Below are positions 1 to 8,604 of a stretch of 25,780 nucleotides of DNA, in pieces. The position numbers and the translations under genes were made by a program. The notes under the pieces are model-generated. The model was not told the DNA's origin. It saw nothing but the letters and a program-made list of their open reading frames with translations, and made no database searches. The stretch is taken from the NCBI GenBank assembly GCA_034096865.1, contig JAWQFJ010025644.1, positions 2,501-28,280 of the forward strand, in the 5' to 3' direction. The first letter of the stretch is position 1. Every line of letters starts with the position of its first letter. The DNA is from Theodoxus fluviatilis. Lineage: Eukaryota; Mollusca; Gastropoda; Cycloneritida; Neritidae.

Positions 1-78
1 TGTGAAGGAAGCAACTGCATATTTGATACTAGTCCAAACAAAGCACATATCTCCAAAACACAACTGCCTCGTGTCCAG

Positions 79-330
79 ACCCTCCAAGCACTGTGACGGT
101 GACAGTGCCACGCCGTCCAGTCATAGAGTGGAGCGCCCTGTTCCTGCAGTGCCATGCGGACGGACTGCCGTCCCCGACCGTGGCCTGGTACAGGGGGGAC
201 TCAGATATTGTCCTGGAGACTGGCTCCTCTCTGAAGCTGACGGCCACAGCGCAGGACAACACTGTCTTCACCTGTGTGGCCAGTGGCTTTGCTGGGGAGG
301 CGTCAGGCCAAGCCAGAGTCCACGTTCACT
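79..330 (+). CDS. Single exon coding for one Ig-like (I-set type) domain
   Basis: An exon of 252 bases lies between an AG acceptor (bases 77-78) and a GT donor (331-332, gtaagg). Both ends split a codon after its first base, so it is a symmetric phase 1-1 exon, the usual form of an exon carrying one extracellular Ig domain. The reading frame from base 81 begins PPSTVTVTV. It then has the hallmark residues: first Cys at about residue 24 (LFLQC), Trp at about 36 (VAWY), and a D-N-T-V-F-T-C stretch with the second Cys at about 65, followed by a G-strand ending RVHVH. These fit an I-set domain of a cell-surface or matrix protein, where such domains mediate adhesion. The parent gene cannot be told from one exon and no neighbouring exon is visible. 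The polypyrimidine tract before the acceptor is weak. The exon is unlike everything else in the window, which is repeat DNA. Confidence 0.72.
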
Positions 331-936
331 GTAAGGGAGCCAATAGGTCCGCAACAGAGCTCTTTGTCTATGATGTAATCCAGGGACCATTGCTTTCCTT
401 TTTTAATTTTAAAAGAGTACGCACCTATGTGTTAAAATAATGCTGAGGTAACACTGATGAATTCCCAAAACATGTAAAGACCAGGTTATATTCAGGTTTC
501 AACATTTATTGAATTTTCTACTCTCGATTTCTACGACCCGTTGCACTCGACGCGTTAATTGAAGCAGCAATGTTTCTTTGCTTCTATTCGCGACAAGCAT
601 ATCCCTCATGGGGTGTTTCTTCATAGCTGCGTGATACCACACTGCTACAATCATTTTACTCAATCGTTCCTACCCGAAGTTTTTTTTCTGGTTTATTGAT
701 TGATGGCTGCGCCGTTTCCTTGTCGCCGCCAAAGATACTGCTTGCTAATTGTGAACGGGAGCTCTTTTCACGCACGCGCGTCTGCTGGATGCTTCGTCCC
801 TTGCTCGCATCGTGTGCACCGTGATTTAGATTTTTACTCATGAAAACAATATATTATTTGCTATTAGGTCAGTTTGGCCGCTTCACGTATCAACGAATTT
901 CTTAAAATACCTGAAACGGACTGACGCATGTGACAT

Positions 937-940
<4 letters not shown>
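331..940. other. Intron-like or intergenic stretch, nothing recognised
   Basis: About 0.6 kb follows the donor site of the Ig exon. It is AT-rich in parts, without a convincing coding frame, repeat or RNA gene. If the Ig exon is real, this is the start of its downstream intron. Confidence 0.5.
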
Positions 941-975
<35 letters not shown>

Positions 976-1012
976 TCAAAGAGAGAGAGAACGAATGAAC
1001 GAACGAACGAAC
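941..1012. repeat. (GA)n microsatellite followed by short GAAC/GAAT repeats
   Basis: A run of about 15 GA units is interrupted by aaagagtcaa, continues with more GA, then passes into gaacgaatgaacgaac. The GAAC part abuts the 3' end of a minus-strand LINE fragment and probably is its simple-repeat tail (GTTC on the minus strand). Confidence 0.85.
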
Positions 1013-1642
1013 ACTTTAATGTATAGGCCTTCGGCCCAGTACAAGGACTCGGTATCACGAGTATAAATATTACATTTCACGATGTAGACCTCCTTCTCTT
1101 CAACGCATGGAGTAAGTATGAGCTCACATATCATATTCTCTCTCTTTCATTATTAGAAAAGCGCATAATTAGACGTTCCTGCATAGTTAGTCCGAAACAA
1201 AAATTTAAATATTTCATTCTAATATCTTCATAGGCTGGACATACAAATAGGAAATGTAGTTCATCTTCGTGGCTTTCAGTGCAGCTAGGACACAGCAACG
1301 TATCTGTAGTTGGTTCACTGAATCTACATCGATGCATATATTGTTCACTGATATCTAAACGGAATCGTATGTACAGGTTCCTGAAAATAGCTTTTTCCAG
1401 ATCATAGAGATACTGCTCCAACTTATGATTACATTTGAATACTTTATAAAATGAATATCCCTCACTTGTTTGCAACGTAGCATCCCAACGTTTGCTGTAG
1501 CGACAGATCAGCCTATGCATTATTTCCTTAATGAAAACGTTTTCTTCGTGGACTTTCTGTCGTCTCCAAATATCATGGAACTCATGCTGAAACAGTATAT
1601 TCTTTATCTTCATAACCCAACAATCATTTGAATTAGTTGTAC

Positions 1643-1644
<2 letters not shown>
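1013..1644 (-). pseudogene. Non-LTR retrotransposon (LINE) C-terminal fragment with zinc-knuckle-like motif
   Basis: The minus strand has an open frame from about 1644 to 1137. It ends with a Cys/His cluster: CPSC, then a His 8 residues later and a Cys after HFLFV (C-x2-C-x8-H-x4-C), followed by a CPAY segment. This arrangement is common in the C-terminal region of animal LINE ORF2 proteins, just after reverse transcriptase. No polymerase or endonuclease motifs are present, so the copy is 5'-truncated. About 125 bases of 3' untranslated sequence follow, then a GTTC-type tail at 991-1012. GA microsatellite lies on both sides, and the open frame reads on into the upstream GA tract, where it is only repeat translation. 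The clade cannot be assigned from this part alone. Confidence 0.6.
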
Positions 1645-1694
<50 letters not shown>

Positions 1695-1740
1695 GAGACA
1701 AAGAAAGAGAGAGAGAAAGAGAGAGACAGTAAGAGAGAGA
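1645..1740. repeat. (GA)n microsatellite, imperfect
   Basis: About 95 bases of GA repeats with scattered c and aa interruptions directly abut the 5'-truncated end of the LINE fragment. Together with the tract at 941-990 this brackets the LINE with the same simple repeat. Confidence 0.9.
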
Positions 1741-1789
1741 AGGGACAGAGGCACACATTGCTAGGCAGACACATGGCTTCCTGTATCGG

Positions 1790-1952
1790 CCCTTACACAA
1801 TGCAAATGGGTACCTGTAGCGACCAGCGGCCTAATGCGTATTGCGAAGGGGATACTTTAGAGGCCATCGGACCGGTACACAATACAAAGTTTTTCCTGTA
1901 ATGGTCATTGGCTTGATACACAATGCGAACGGATTCCTTTAAGGGCCGTCGG
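1790..1952. repeat. Diverged 41-bp minisatellite, four units
   Basis: Four head-to-tail units can be read at 1790-1829 (40 bases), 1830-1870, 1871-1911 and 1912-1952. Each ends in a form of rYCRgCGG/aTYGG (for example gccatcgg, gccgtcgg) and shares acacaatgc near the start and a ttta/tgta core. The units are diverged, so this is an old array. It lies just before the 10-bp minisatellite. Confidence 0.7.
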
Positions 1953-1989
1953 CCAGGTACGTGTCCCCACATCTCCATTGCAAAATGTG

Positions 1990-2680
1990 CCAGGGCGCTC
2001 CAGGGCAATCCAGGGCGCTCCAGGGCGCTCCAGGGCGCTCCAGGGCGCTCCAGGGCGCTCCAGGGCGCTCCACGGTGCTCCAGGGCGGTCCAGGGCGCTC
2101 CAGGGCGCATCAGGGCGCTCCACGGTGCTCCAGTGCGCTCCAGGGCACTTCAGGGCGCTCCAGGGCGCTCCACGGTGCTCCAGGGCGCTCCACGGTGCTC
2201 CAGGGTGATCCAGGGCGCTACAGGGTGCTACAGGGCAGGGCGCTCCACGGTGCTCCAGGGCGCTCCAGGGCGTTACAGGGCGCTCAACGGTGCTCCATGG
2301 CGTTCCAGGGTGCTCCAGGGCGCTCCAGGGCGCACCAGGGCGCTCCAGGGCTCTCCAGGGCGCTCTAGGGTGCTCCTGGCCTCTCCGGGGCGCTCCACGG
2401 TGCTTCAGGGCGCTCCAGGGCGCTCCAGATCGCTCCAGGGCGCTCCAGGGCGCACCAGGGCGATCCAAGGCTCTCTCTCCAGGGCGCTCTAGGGCGCTCC
2501 AGGCCTCTCCAGGGCGCTCCACGGTGCTCCAGGGCGCTCCAAGCCAGTCCAGGGCGCTCCACGGTGCTCCAGGGCTCTCCAGGGCGCTCCAGGGCGCACC
2601 AGGGCGCTCCAGGGCGCTCCAGGGTGCTCCAAGGCGCTTCAGGGCGCACCAGGGCGCTCCAATCCGCTCCAGGGCGCTCG
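1990..2680. repeat. 10-bp GC-rich minisatellite, consensus CCAGGGCGCT
   Basis: About 690 bases are built of roughly 70 copies of a decamer, with common variants CCACGGTGCT, CCAGGGTGCT, CCAGGGCTCT and CCAGGGCGCA, and a few irregular joins (near 2235 and 2475). The decamer has no stop codon in any frame, and 10 and 3 share no factor, so every frame reads a 10-residue period: G-A-P-G-R-S-R-A-L-Q on plus, L-E-R-P-G-A-P-W-S-A on minus. The long open frames here are therefore a by-product of the repeat. Confidence 0.95.
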
Positions 2681-2756
2681 CCTTATAGAACGTGTGGCTG
2701 GCATTGGGTTTTGACAGATCTCGAGCTGCGGTCATCCTGATCGAACGAACGAAAAA

Positions 2757-2929
2757 AAGAACGAATAAATGAATGAATGAATGATTGAATGAGCAAGCAA
2801 ACGAACAAATGAATGAATGAATGAATGAATGAATGAATGAATGAATGAATGAATGAATGAATGAATGAATGAATGAATGAATGAATGAATGAATGAATGA
2901 ATGAATGAATGAATGAATGAATGAATGAA
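2757..2929. repeat. (AATG)n tetranucleotide microsatellite
   Basis: After an imperfect lead-in (aacgaataaatg, gagcaagcaaacgaac), about 30 near-perfect AATG units run from roughly 2808 to 2929. On the minus strand it reads as poly(FIHS), which accounts for part of the long frame seen there. Confidence 0.95.
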
Positions 2930-3186
2930 TATAGGCAGTTTTACTGCTCAACATCCTGCGTAGGCTATGTGAGGTCACTGAGTTGTAACCAGCAAGAGAA
3001 AGTCGAGTCATGGTTTCCCCAGTCATTCAGCTCCTACGAACCTGGCGGGCGTGGAGGTCAGGTGGCTTCATTTCTACGCCGCATCCACAGAGGGATGCCT
3101 CTTGGAAGTCATCAAAGACTCGAACCTCAGGCGGTTTTCAATAGACGCAATCCTAAACGCATCAAACACAATCCTCTCGCAGGCAC

Positions 3187-3334
3187 AGAGGCGCGTTTCG
3201 TTTCGAAAGGTATTAAACATGTACAGAGAGGGGCGCTCACAGGAGCTCTGGCACAGCTTACAGCTTCTCTCTTGGTTTCACCTGTCCATGCAGGCTAAAC
3301 TTTGTCTACAACTTTCTAAACGAAACGCGTCTCT
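3187..3334. repeat. Short imperfect inverted repeat, about 23-bp arms
   Basis: The block cgcgtttcgtttcgaaag (3192-3209) returns inverted as ctttctaaacgaaacgcg (3312-3329) with one mismatch in 18. Pairing extends outward through agag/ctct with one more mismatch. The arms are about 100 bases apart. This could be a tiny foldback or MITE relic; no target-site duplication is clear. Confidence 0.55.
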
Positions 3335-3429
3335 TGTCCCGCCAGAGGATCGCGTAACCCTTCCCTTTACGAAACCCGCCTGTTTCCATTGGTGTGTGAG
3401 AAAGAATCAAGATGTGTCTCATCCCAGGG

Positions 3430-3510
3430 ATTGAACCACGGGACTGCGCCTTGCATATCATCAAACGCCAAAGCCTGCTCGCCTTAATCCGTCTGTCAAG
3501 AGACAGGGTT
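3430..3510 (-). other. Possible tRNA-derived SINE head fragment
   Basis: On the minus strand ggttcaatccctggg is a good pol III B box, preceded about 45 bases upstream by aaggcgagcagg, a poor but possible A box. Cloverleaf folding is not convincing. It may be a decayed tRNA-derived SINE or chance. Confidence 0.3.
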
Positions 3511-3609
3511 TCAATAGGCGAGTAGAGGTTGAGGAGCTGACTGTGCACTCATACAGGAGGGGAGCATTCTGTGAACCCGCGGTCCTAATGAATATTCCGG
3601 ACTGATTAG

Positions 3610-3683
3610 TTCCATCAAGTGATACGAACTGTGCTAGAGACTCTTTCGCCGGCAGGCGAAGTCTCTAGTGGACTAGAATGGGA
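3610..3683 (+). repeat. Hairpin module, copy 1 (outer, left arm)
   Basis: A 35-base hairpin at 3634-3668 starts ctagagact and ends agtctctag, with an inner tcgcc/ggcga stem around ggca. It sits inside a module of about 72 bases (from ttccatca to actagaatg) that recurs at 7902-7973. It could be the hairpin end of a Helitron-like element (the stem ends in CTAG) or a small non-autonomous element; undecided. Confidence 0.6.
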
Positions 3684-5537
3684 GGGGAGACAACTGGGTA
3701 TGGGGCTGCCAGGATCGCTGAACGACAGTCGGCACACCATCCCCCACATACCCCACCCACCCCGGAAAACTGGGGGAAAATAATAGACGCGTCGTATATC
3801 CCTACGCAGTTCGTAGGAAGCCGAGCATAAGGGACATCGTGACTTCACTTGCTGTCTTTCTAACGAAGTCTGAATTTTCTTTATCAATGCCTTTAAATAG
3901 CCTTCAAAGGCCAGTAGGTCGTAGATCTCCATCCATCCACCCATACCTTCTGCACACACATTTCCTCGCGCGACAGTAAACATGTGGAGCCACTGCAACC
4001 AAAGGAAGAGCATGACTTTTTTCGACAAGATCGAGATTTGGCGTACATGTTTGACTTGTCGGCAATCAGGCAAAATAAATGTTTCTTTCAGGTAAAATGG
4101 CAAAAAAAAGGGGTAAGCAGGTAGGTAAAAACTGTCCTTATACAACAGTTGAGCTGAAAAAAGGTATTTTACTGAATGCACTTGGTTTTAAACAAATGCT
4201 GATCTGCATAATTGCCAATACCATGTTGAGGAGGTTGCCAGTACGTCCAGAGCTATTCTGCTCGATTCATGGCATCCCCTTCACGGCGCACTGATGGATC
4301 TCCGCATCACACGGAATGGAAGATTTCTCATGCCTCCGTGCCGAACAGAGCGTTTTCGGCGTTCTGTCATTTATTCCGTTGTCAGATATTTTAACAGCAA
4401 CCGAGCCATTGTTCTGGCCACAGACTATCAGTGATGCTTTTTTAACAGAAATTATTTATGTTAGATTTAAGGTCATAGTGGATTTATTTTTGGTCATTTT
4501 GGCACGGTGTGTGTTGGTGTTGACACTAGCATGTATAACTATTTAGCTTAGTATGAATGTATGTATGTATGTATGTATGTATGTATGTATGTATGTATGT
4601 ATGTATGTATGCATGTATGTATCTGTTGGTGTGTCATGCTGTGTGCAAGTAAAAGGGCATTGTAGTCATACATATTACTTGCTTTCATTACCATGTTTTT
4701 TCGGAGTTTAATATAACTTTTATGATCATTAATGACCCATGTATGCTGTTGACCAATTTAATTTCCTTATGGATTATTAAAATGATATGAGTTATTAGTT
4801 ATGAGTTATGAGGAATAAAGTGTACTATTATACTTAAAATGGCTTCTTTGCCTTATGATGTTGATGGTAAACATACATGTCCTTTTTCTGTTGAGAAGCT
4901 GTTTGTTTTTTGGAGCTGCTCTTCAACATATATTCGTCTGATGTGTTTTTCCCCCATGACAATGGTATCACTGTATATATTGTCAATGCAAATCTCTTGG
5001 ATTCTTCACAAATAAAATTTATATTTAAAACGTGGTGAGGGTTTGGAGGGGGGAGGGAGAAGGTTAGGTAGGTAGAAACGTTATTTGAATCCTTGTTTTG
5101 CTGAAAAAAATGTTGCCGTTCCATGGACAAGTAAATAAATATATATATATGGGCAAGGACGGCTGAATCAGCTCCCCACCTGTCTGCTGCTAGTGCTCCT
5201 CACATCCGTCCTGGATGAGGTCGAAAATTCAGCGCCGAGTAGGGTTCTGCATCCGACAACTAAGTCTGTGAGTTCAAGGCTCAATCACGCCCTCCATGCG
5301 GCTTTACAGAGAGGCAACATCAGGCAGCTCACGCTCACTCTCAGCTTAACAACATGGCGACGACGCGCCAAAGTGTGGCTTCTATGAACGCATTTTGTGA
5401 ACCCGAGTCAGTGGTGACTCTGGCACAGTTCGCAATGAATCCGTAACAGACTTGACCCTTCGCGTTACAGCAATGCGCCAAAAATAGTTCGTTCTGATAC
5501 TATTTTTTCTCCACATTTTACAGAAATCATTCAGATA
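3684..5537. other. AT-rich unassigned segment, outer part of left arm
   Basis: About 1.85 kb between the outer hairpin module and the 3' end of the L2-like LINE. Several short open frames exist on both strands (for example 3615-4181 minus, 4079-4294 plus, 4834-5130 minus). None resembles a known family or extends far, and their counterparts in the other arm add no independent support because the arms are copies. It contains an ATGT microsatellite. The part 5150-5480 is less AT-rich and may be another repeat. No gene is called. Confidence 0.5.
4552..4620. repeat. (ATGT)n microsatellite, left arm
   Basis: About 16 units of ATGT with one gcatg interruption near the end; the mirror copy in the right arm carries the same interruption. 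Confidence 0.95.
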
Positions 5538-6613
5538 AAATAATAATAATAATACAGATTACTTGTACGCACATACCTTCCCTAATAGTAAAGCTCATGG
5601 CGTTTACAATGAAAAGTCCACATTCATACAAAGCATTCCAACACTCGTACACTGTACAGTTGAAATAAAAGAAGAGTGAAATACAATACAATTAATTAAC
5701 ATAGCAGGCAATAAACAAAGCACGAAACATAAAAGAGGCGCCTTGTGAAGCACCTCACTGCTCGTCAGGAAAGACTGACTGGAAGGGGTGTGTCTTAAGG
5801 GAGGTTTTGAACTGGGACATGGAATCAGAGTGATGGACAGGGAAAGGTAGGCTATTCCACGTTACAGGGCCGATGTAAGAAAAAGCTCGCTGTCCTTGGG
5901 TTTTCTTTTTGCGACGGAGGACATTTAACGTTTTGGTGTCTGCAGCTGAGCGGTTATTTCTAGCGGGGGTGTAGACAGTGAGAATTTATTTAAGTGCGTG
6001 TGGTGCAGTTTGATTGAAGAAGTTGAAACACATAGTGGCTAGCTTGTACTCTATCCTCTGAGCGACGGGGAGCCAATGCAGTGCACGAAGGAGTTTGGAT
6101 GTGGGCGTTCTCTTGGAACATCTAAAAACTAATCTAACAGCAGTGTTTTGGACTTTTTGCAGTTTGTTTAGCAGAGTGTCAGGAATGCCAGCAAGAAGAG
6201 AATTTCCATAATCAAGACGGGACAGACCAAGGGAAGTGACAAGGGTTTGAGTGGCCTGTTGTGAAAGATAGTGACGAATAGTGCTAATTTTCCTTAACTC
6301 GTAGTAAGCTAACTGGCAAACTTTGTTCACCTGAACTCTCATAGAAAGGTCATCATCGAACATGACACTTAAGTTCTATCTCACTCTGACCTATGGTTAG
6401 TTTCAGGGCCTGATCGAATTTGCCTCTACCGCCAACCAGGAGAGCTTCGGTCTTTGAATTATTAAGTTTGAGTTTGTTTTGGGTCATCCACTGTTTCTCA
6501 TCAGAAATACAAAGTTCACTTGCAGAGACAAGAGGTTGGATTTGACTGGGATGAGTGGAGTTGTAGAGTTGCGTGTCATCGGCAAATACACTGTGAGAGA
6601 ATGAATGACCGTC
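5538..6613 (-). pseudogene. L2/CR1-like LINE, 3' half (left arm)
   Basis: Read on minus from 6613: DGHSFSHSV then FADDTQLY, the catalytic YADD-type box of reverse transcriptase (palm, block 5), followed by a conserved K-L-N-N-S-K-T-E segment. Next come the thumb and C-terminal region LDYGNSLLAGIP, KLQKVQNTAVRLV and LHWLPVAQRIEYKL, typical of the Jockey/CR1/L2 group. The frame is broken by a loss just before VMFDDDLSM and by a stop after APHALK; the true C-terminus PDEQ lies near 5756. The 3' untranslated part ends in a short ATT/AAT repeat tail (5538-5555), as expected for L2-like elements. It is a dead copy that continues at 7493-7724 beyond an inserted MITE. Confidence 0.85.
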
Positions 6614-7492
6614 AATGAGCGACTTTTTTGGAAATTATCTCCCTTGCCGCCGCTTGGCGGCGCGTCGGCTCCAAGGGGCTTGGTTGGTACACAGGACAAG
6701 TTCTTTCGCTTAGATTAGACCTGAGTGTTCGAGGTTTTTTAATTGTTTTCTTGCTGTCGCTTTCAAATCTGTTCACAGTACTAGGCTGGCTGGTTTACTT
6801 AGATGTGATTTTTTTTTTAATGCGTGCTAGCTGATATTAGGTTTAGAGCTTGAATTTTCAATGATATTACGCTTACAACTCCAGTGTTCGAACCAATGAA
6901 AACCACGGAAAGAGATGGCCGTTTCGTTCCTTGCATCTCATTGGCCAGCTTGTCATGAGGTCAGCCCGTGATCACGCGCTGACCTCATGACAGTTGTAAG
7001 CGCAAAAGCGAGTTGTAAGCATAGATGTGATTATTTTTAATGCGTGCTAACTGATATTAGGTTTAGAGCTTGAATTTTCAATGATATTACGCTTACAACT
7101 CGCTTTTGCGCTTACAACTGTCATGAGGTCAGCGCGTGATCAGGCTGACCTCATGACAAGCTGGCCAATGAGATGCAAGGAACGAAACGGCCATCTCTTT
7201 CCGTGGTTTTCATTGGTTCGAACACTGGAGTTGTAAGCGTAATATCATTGAAAATTCAAGCTCTAAACCTAATATCAGCTAGCACGCATTAAAAAAATCA
7301 CATCTAAGTAAACCAGCCAGCCTAGTACTGTGAACAGATTTGAAAGCGACAGCAAGAAAACAATTAAAAAACCTCGAACACTTAGGTCCAATCTAAGCGA
7401 AAGAACTTGTCCTGTGTACCAACCAAGCCCCTTGGAGCCGACGCGCCGCCAAGCGGCGGCAAGGGAGATAATTTCCAAAAAAGTCGCTCATT
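6614..7492. mobile_element. Foldback MITE, 879 bp, inserted in the LINE (left arm)
   Basis: The ends are perfect inverted repeats beginning aatgagcgacttttttgg, and pairing continues for about 400 bases per arm with few mismatches. The centre (about 7021-7090) is not a simple loop but a third, partial copy of a subterminal segment (gatgtgatt to cttacaac) in inverted orientation. Each arm also carries a local palindrome, tgtcatgaggtcagc with gctgacctcatgaca, around a 12-base (6966-6977) or shorter loop. There is no transposase, so it is non-autonomous. It interrupts reverse transcriptase codons between QPLPNV and DGHSF; a target duplication could not be settled. Confidence 0.85.
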
Positions 7493-7724
7493 ACGTTGGG
7501 AAGTGGTTGGCTGTACAGTAGAAACAGCAGAGGACCCAGAAACGAGCCCTGTGGGACTCCGTATTTTAGCGGGGCAGGTTCAGAAGCAATACCCTGGATC
7601 AAGACAGTCTGCCTACGTTCTGAGATATATGATTTCAAGAAGGAGAGTGCTGTGTTATTAATGCCAAAACATGTCTTAGACGAAACAGAAGAATTCCAAG
7701 ATCTATAGATGTCAAAACTTGTTT
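7493..7724 (-). pseudogene. L2/CR1-like LINE, RT middle part (left arm)
   Basis: Minus strand: FLKSYISERRQTVLIQ, then YGVPQGSFLGPLLFLLY, reverse transcriptase block 4 (consensus GVPQGS-LGP-LF). It joins across the MITE to the FADDTQLY part at 6613. The 5' side fades out near 7724, so the copy is 5'-truncated and lacks the endonuclease and fingers. Confidence 0.85.
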
Positions 7725-7901
7725 CCATCACAACACAACACATTTTATTTTATCGAATAATCGCTTGTTTATTGCATCAACCAGAGTAAGTTAAGAGCTT
7801 TGAGCGAAATAGAAATACTTTAACGACATATGTCAGGGAGCAGATCGGCTATCCCACAATCCTCTCGCGTGACCTCCATTTGCATATTTCGGACGAAAAC
7901 C
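7725..7901. other. Short unassigned stretch
   Basis: AT-rich sequence between the truncated 5' end of the LINE and the second hairpin module; nothing recognised. Confidence 0.5.
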
Positions 7902-7973
7902 TTCCATCACGTGATGTCAACTGGGCTAGAGACACTTTCGCCGGTAGGCAAAGTCTCTAGTGAACTAAAATGC
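7902..7973 (+). repeat. Hairpin module, copy 2 (left arm)
   Basis: Same module and orientation as 3610-3683: ttccatca, then a 35-base hairpin at 7926-7960 (ctagagac with gtctctag), then gaactaaaatg. The inner stem is weakened by substitutions (ggtaggcaa in place of ggcaggcga). It ends two bases before the start codon of the 209-codon ORF, so it may act as 5' sequence for it or mark the edge of the element that carries it. Confidence 0.6.
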
Positions 7974-7974
7974 T

Positions 7975-8604
7975 ATGAACGCTGTCCAATTTGACCTCTT
8001 CGGAGCTAATTCATGTGCGCGAAATCTGGAAACATGCTCCGCGAGTGAATGGACTGGATTTGAAAAGAGCAAACAAATGTTCCGACAGACGATCGCTACG
8101 ACTCCGATGTGTGTGAGCCGCTCGTTTAATCATCCCAACCCCGAAAAGTGGATTGCACTTTTCAACGGTGTGCATGACACTCTCTATGGTGACGGACAGT
8201 TTCATGTTTCAAAACCAAATGGAACTGCCATTAGTCTCCCACTGTTTAAATGTATCATGCGTGTGCTGAACTGCTTTCCCATCGTTGTGCCCGAAATGTT
8301 ATCTTCAGATGTTCCATGCTCGTCGAACGCGTATCTCACCATCAATGAGTTCATGCTGAGTGACGTAAGCGATTGGATCTTCATTTACGTCATGAGGCAC
8401 ATAAGAGCACGAGATCACGGAGACACACCTGAATCAGAAGGGAAAAAAAAGCATGCGGCGGACGAGTCTATAATCAGCAAGCACGAACTGACTCGACTAT
8501 GGAGAGAGAACCAGAATGAAGCCATCGATGTAAGTGAACATGCCCGCCGTGTCTCCCGACAAGAGACTTGTACTATCGACATCGAAGATATTGTTGCGGA
8601 ATAA
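7975..8604 (+). CDS. Intact 209-codon ORF of unknown function (left-arm copy)
   Basis: I do not recognise this protein. The ATG at 7975 is preceded in frame by a stop 12 bases upstream (taa at 7963), so this start is likely. The frame then runs without a break, although all neighbouring coding relics are broken. The N-terminal two thirds are globular-looking with several Cys (around residues 14, 21, 46, 91, 98, 112) and a hydrophobic stretch near 130-140 (DWIFIYVMRHI) that is short for a membrane span. The C-terminal third is polar and charged (ESEGKKKHAADES), probably flexible or helical. The last three codons and the stop (V-A-E-stop) come from the solo LTR that begins at 8592. Without the LTR the frame would continue for about 48 codons past the target site. 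It may be a captured host exon or the N-terminal part of a transposon protein. No signal peptide or catalytic motif is evident. Confidence 0.45.
   Translation: MNAVQFDLFGANSCARNLETCSASEWTGFEKSKQMFRQTIATTPMCVSRSFNHPNPEKWIALFNGVHDTLYGDGQFHVSKPNGTAISLPLFKCIMRVLNCFPIVVPEMLSSDVPCSSNAYLTINEFMLSDVSDWIFIYVMRHIRARDHGDTPESEGKKKHAADESIISKHELTRLWRENQNEAIDVSEHARRVSRQETCTIDIEDIVAE

Larger units (their letters stand above)
2930..3609. other. Unassigned flank just outside the giant palindrome
   Basis: About 680 bases, single copy in this window. A plus-strand frame (3051-3434) is open but resembles no family I know and has a repeat-derived middle part. It contains a short inverted repeat (3187-3334) and a tRNA-like piece on minus (about 3430-3510). 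The last bases before the palindrome are actgattag. Confidence 0.5.

Noticed and set aside
1923..2688. Several plus-strand frames rich in GAPGRSRALQ
   Set aside because: Same minisatellite read in other frames; the decamer has no stops in any frame.
1905..3026. 373-codon minus-strand open frame
   Set aside because: It is translation of the 10-bp minisatellite (PGAPWSALER) joined to the AATG tract (FIHS); no independent coding signal.
3615..4181. 188-codon minus-strand frame (and mirror 25209-25775)
   Set aside because: It runs through the hairpin module and simple AT-rich sequence and has no recognisable domain. The CPLC-like motif alone is too little to call a gene.
6628..6834. Short frames repeated four times (68 or 67 residues)
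   Set aside because: They are the terminal inverted repeats of the foldback MITE read in the same frame, not a protein family.
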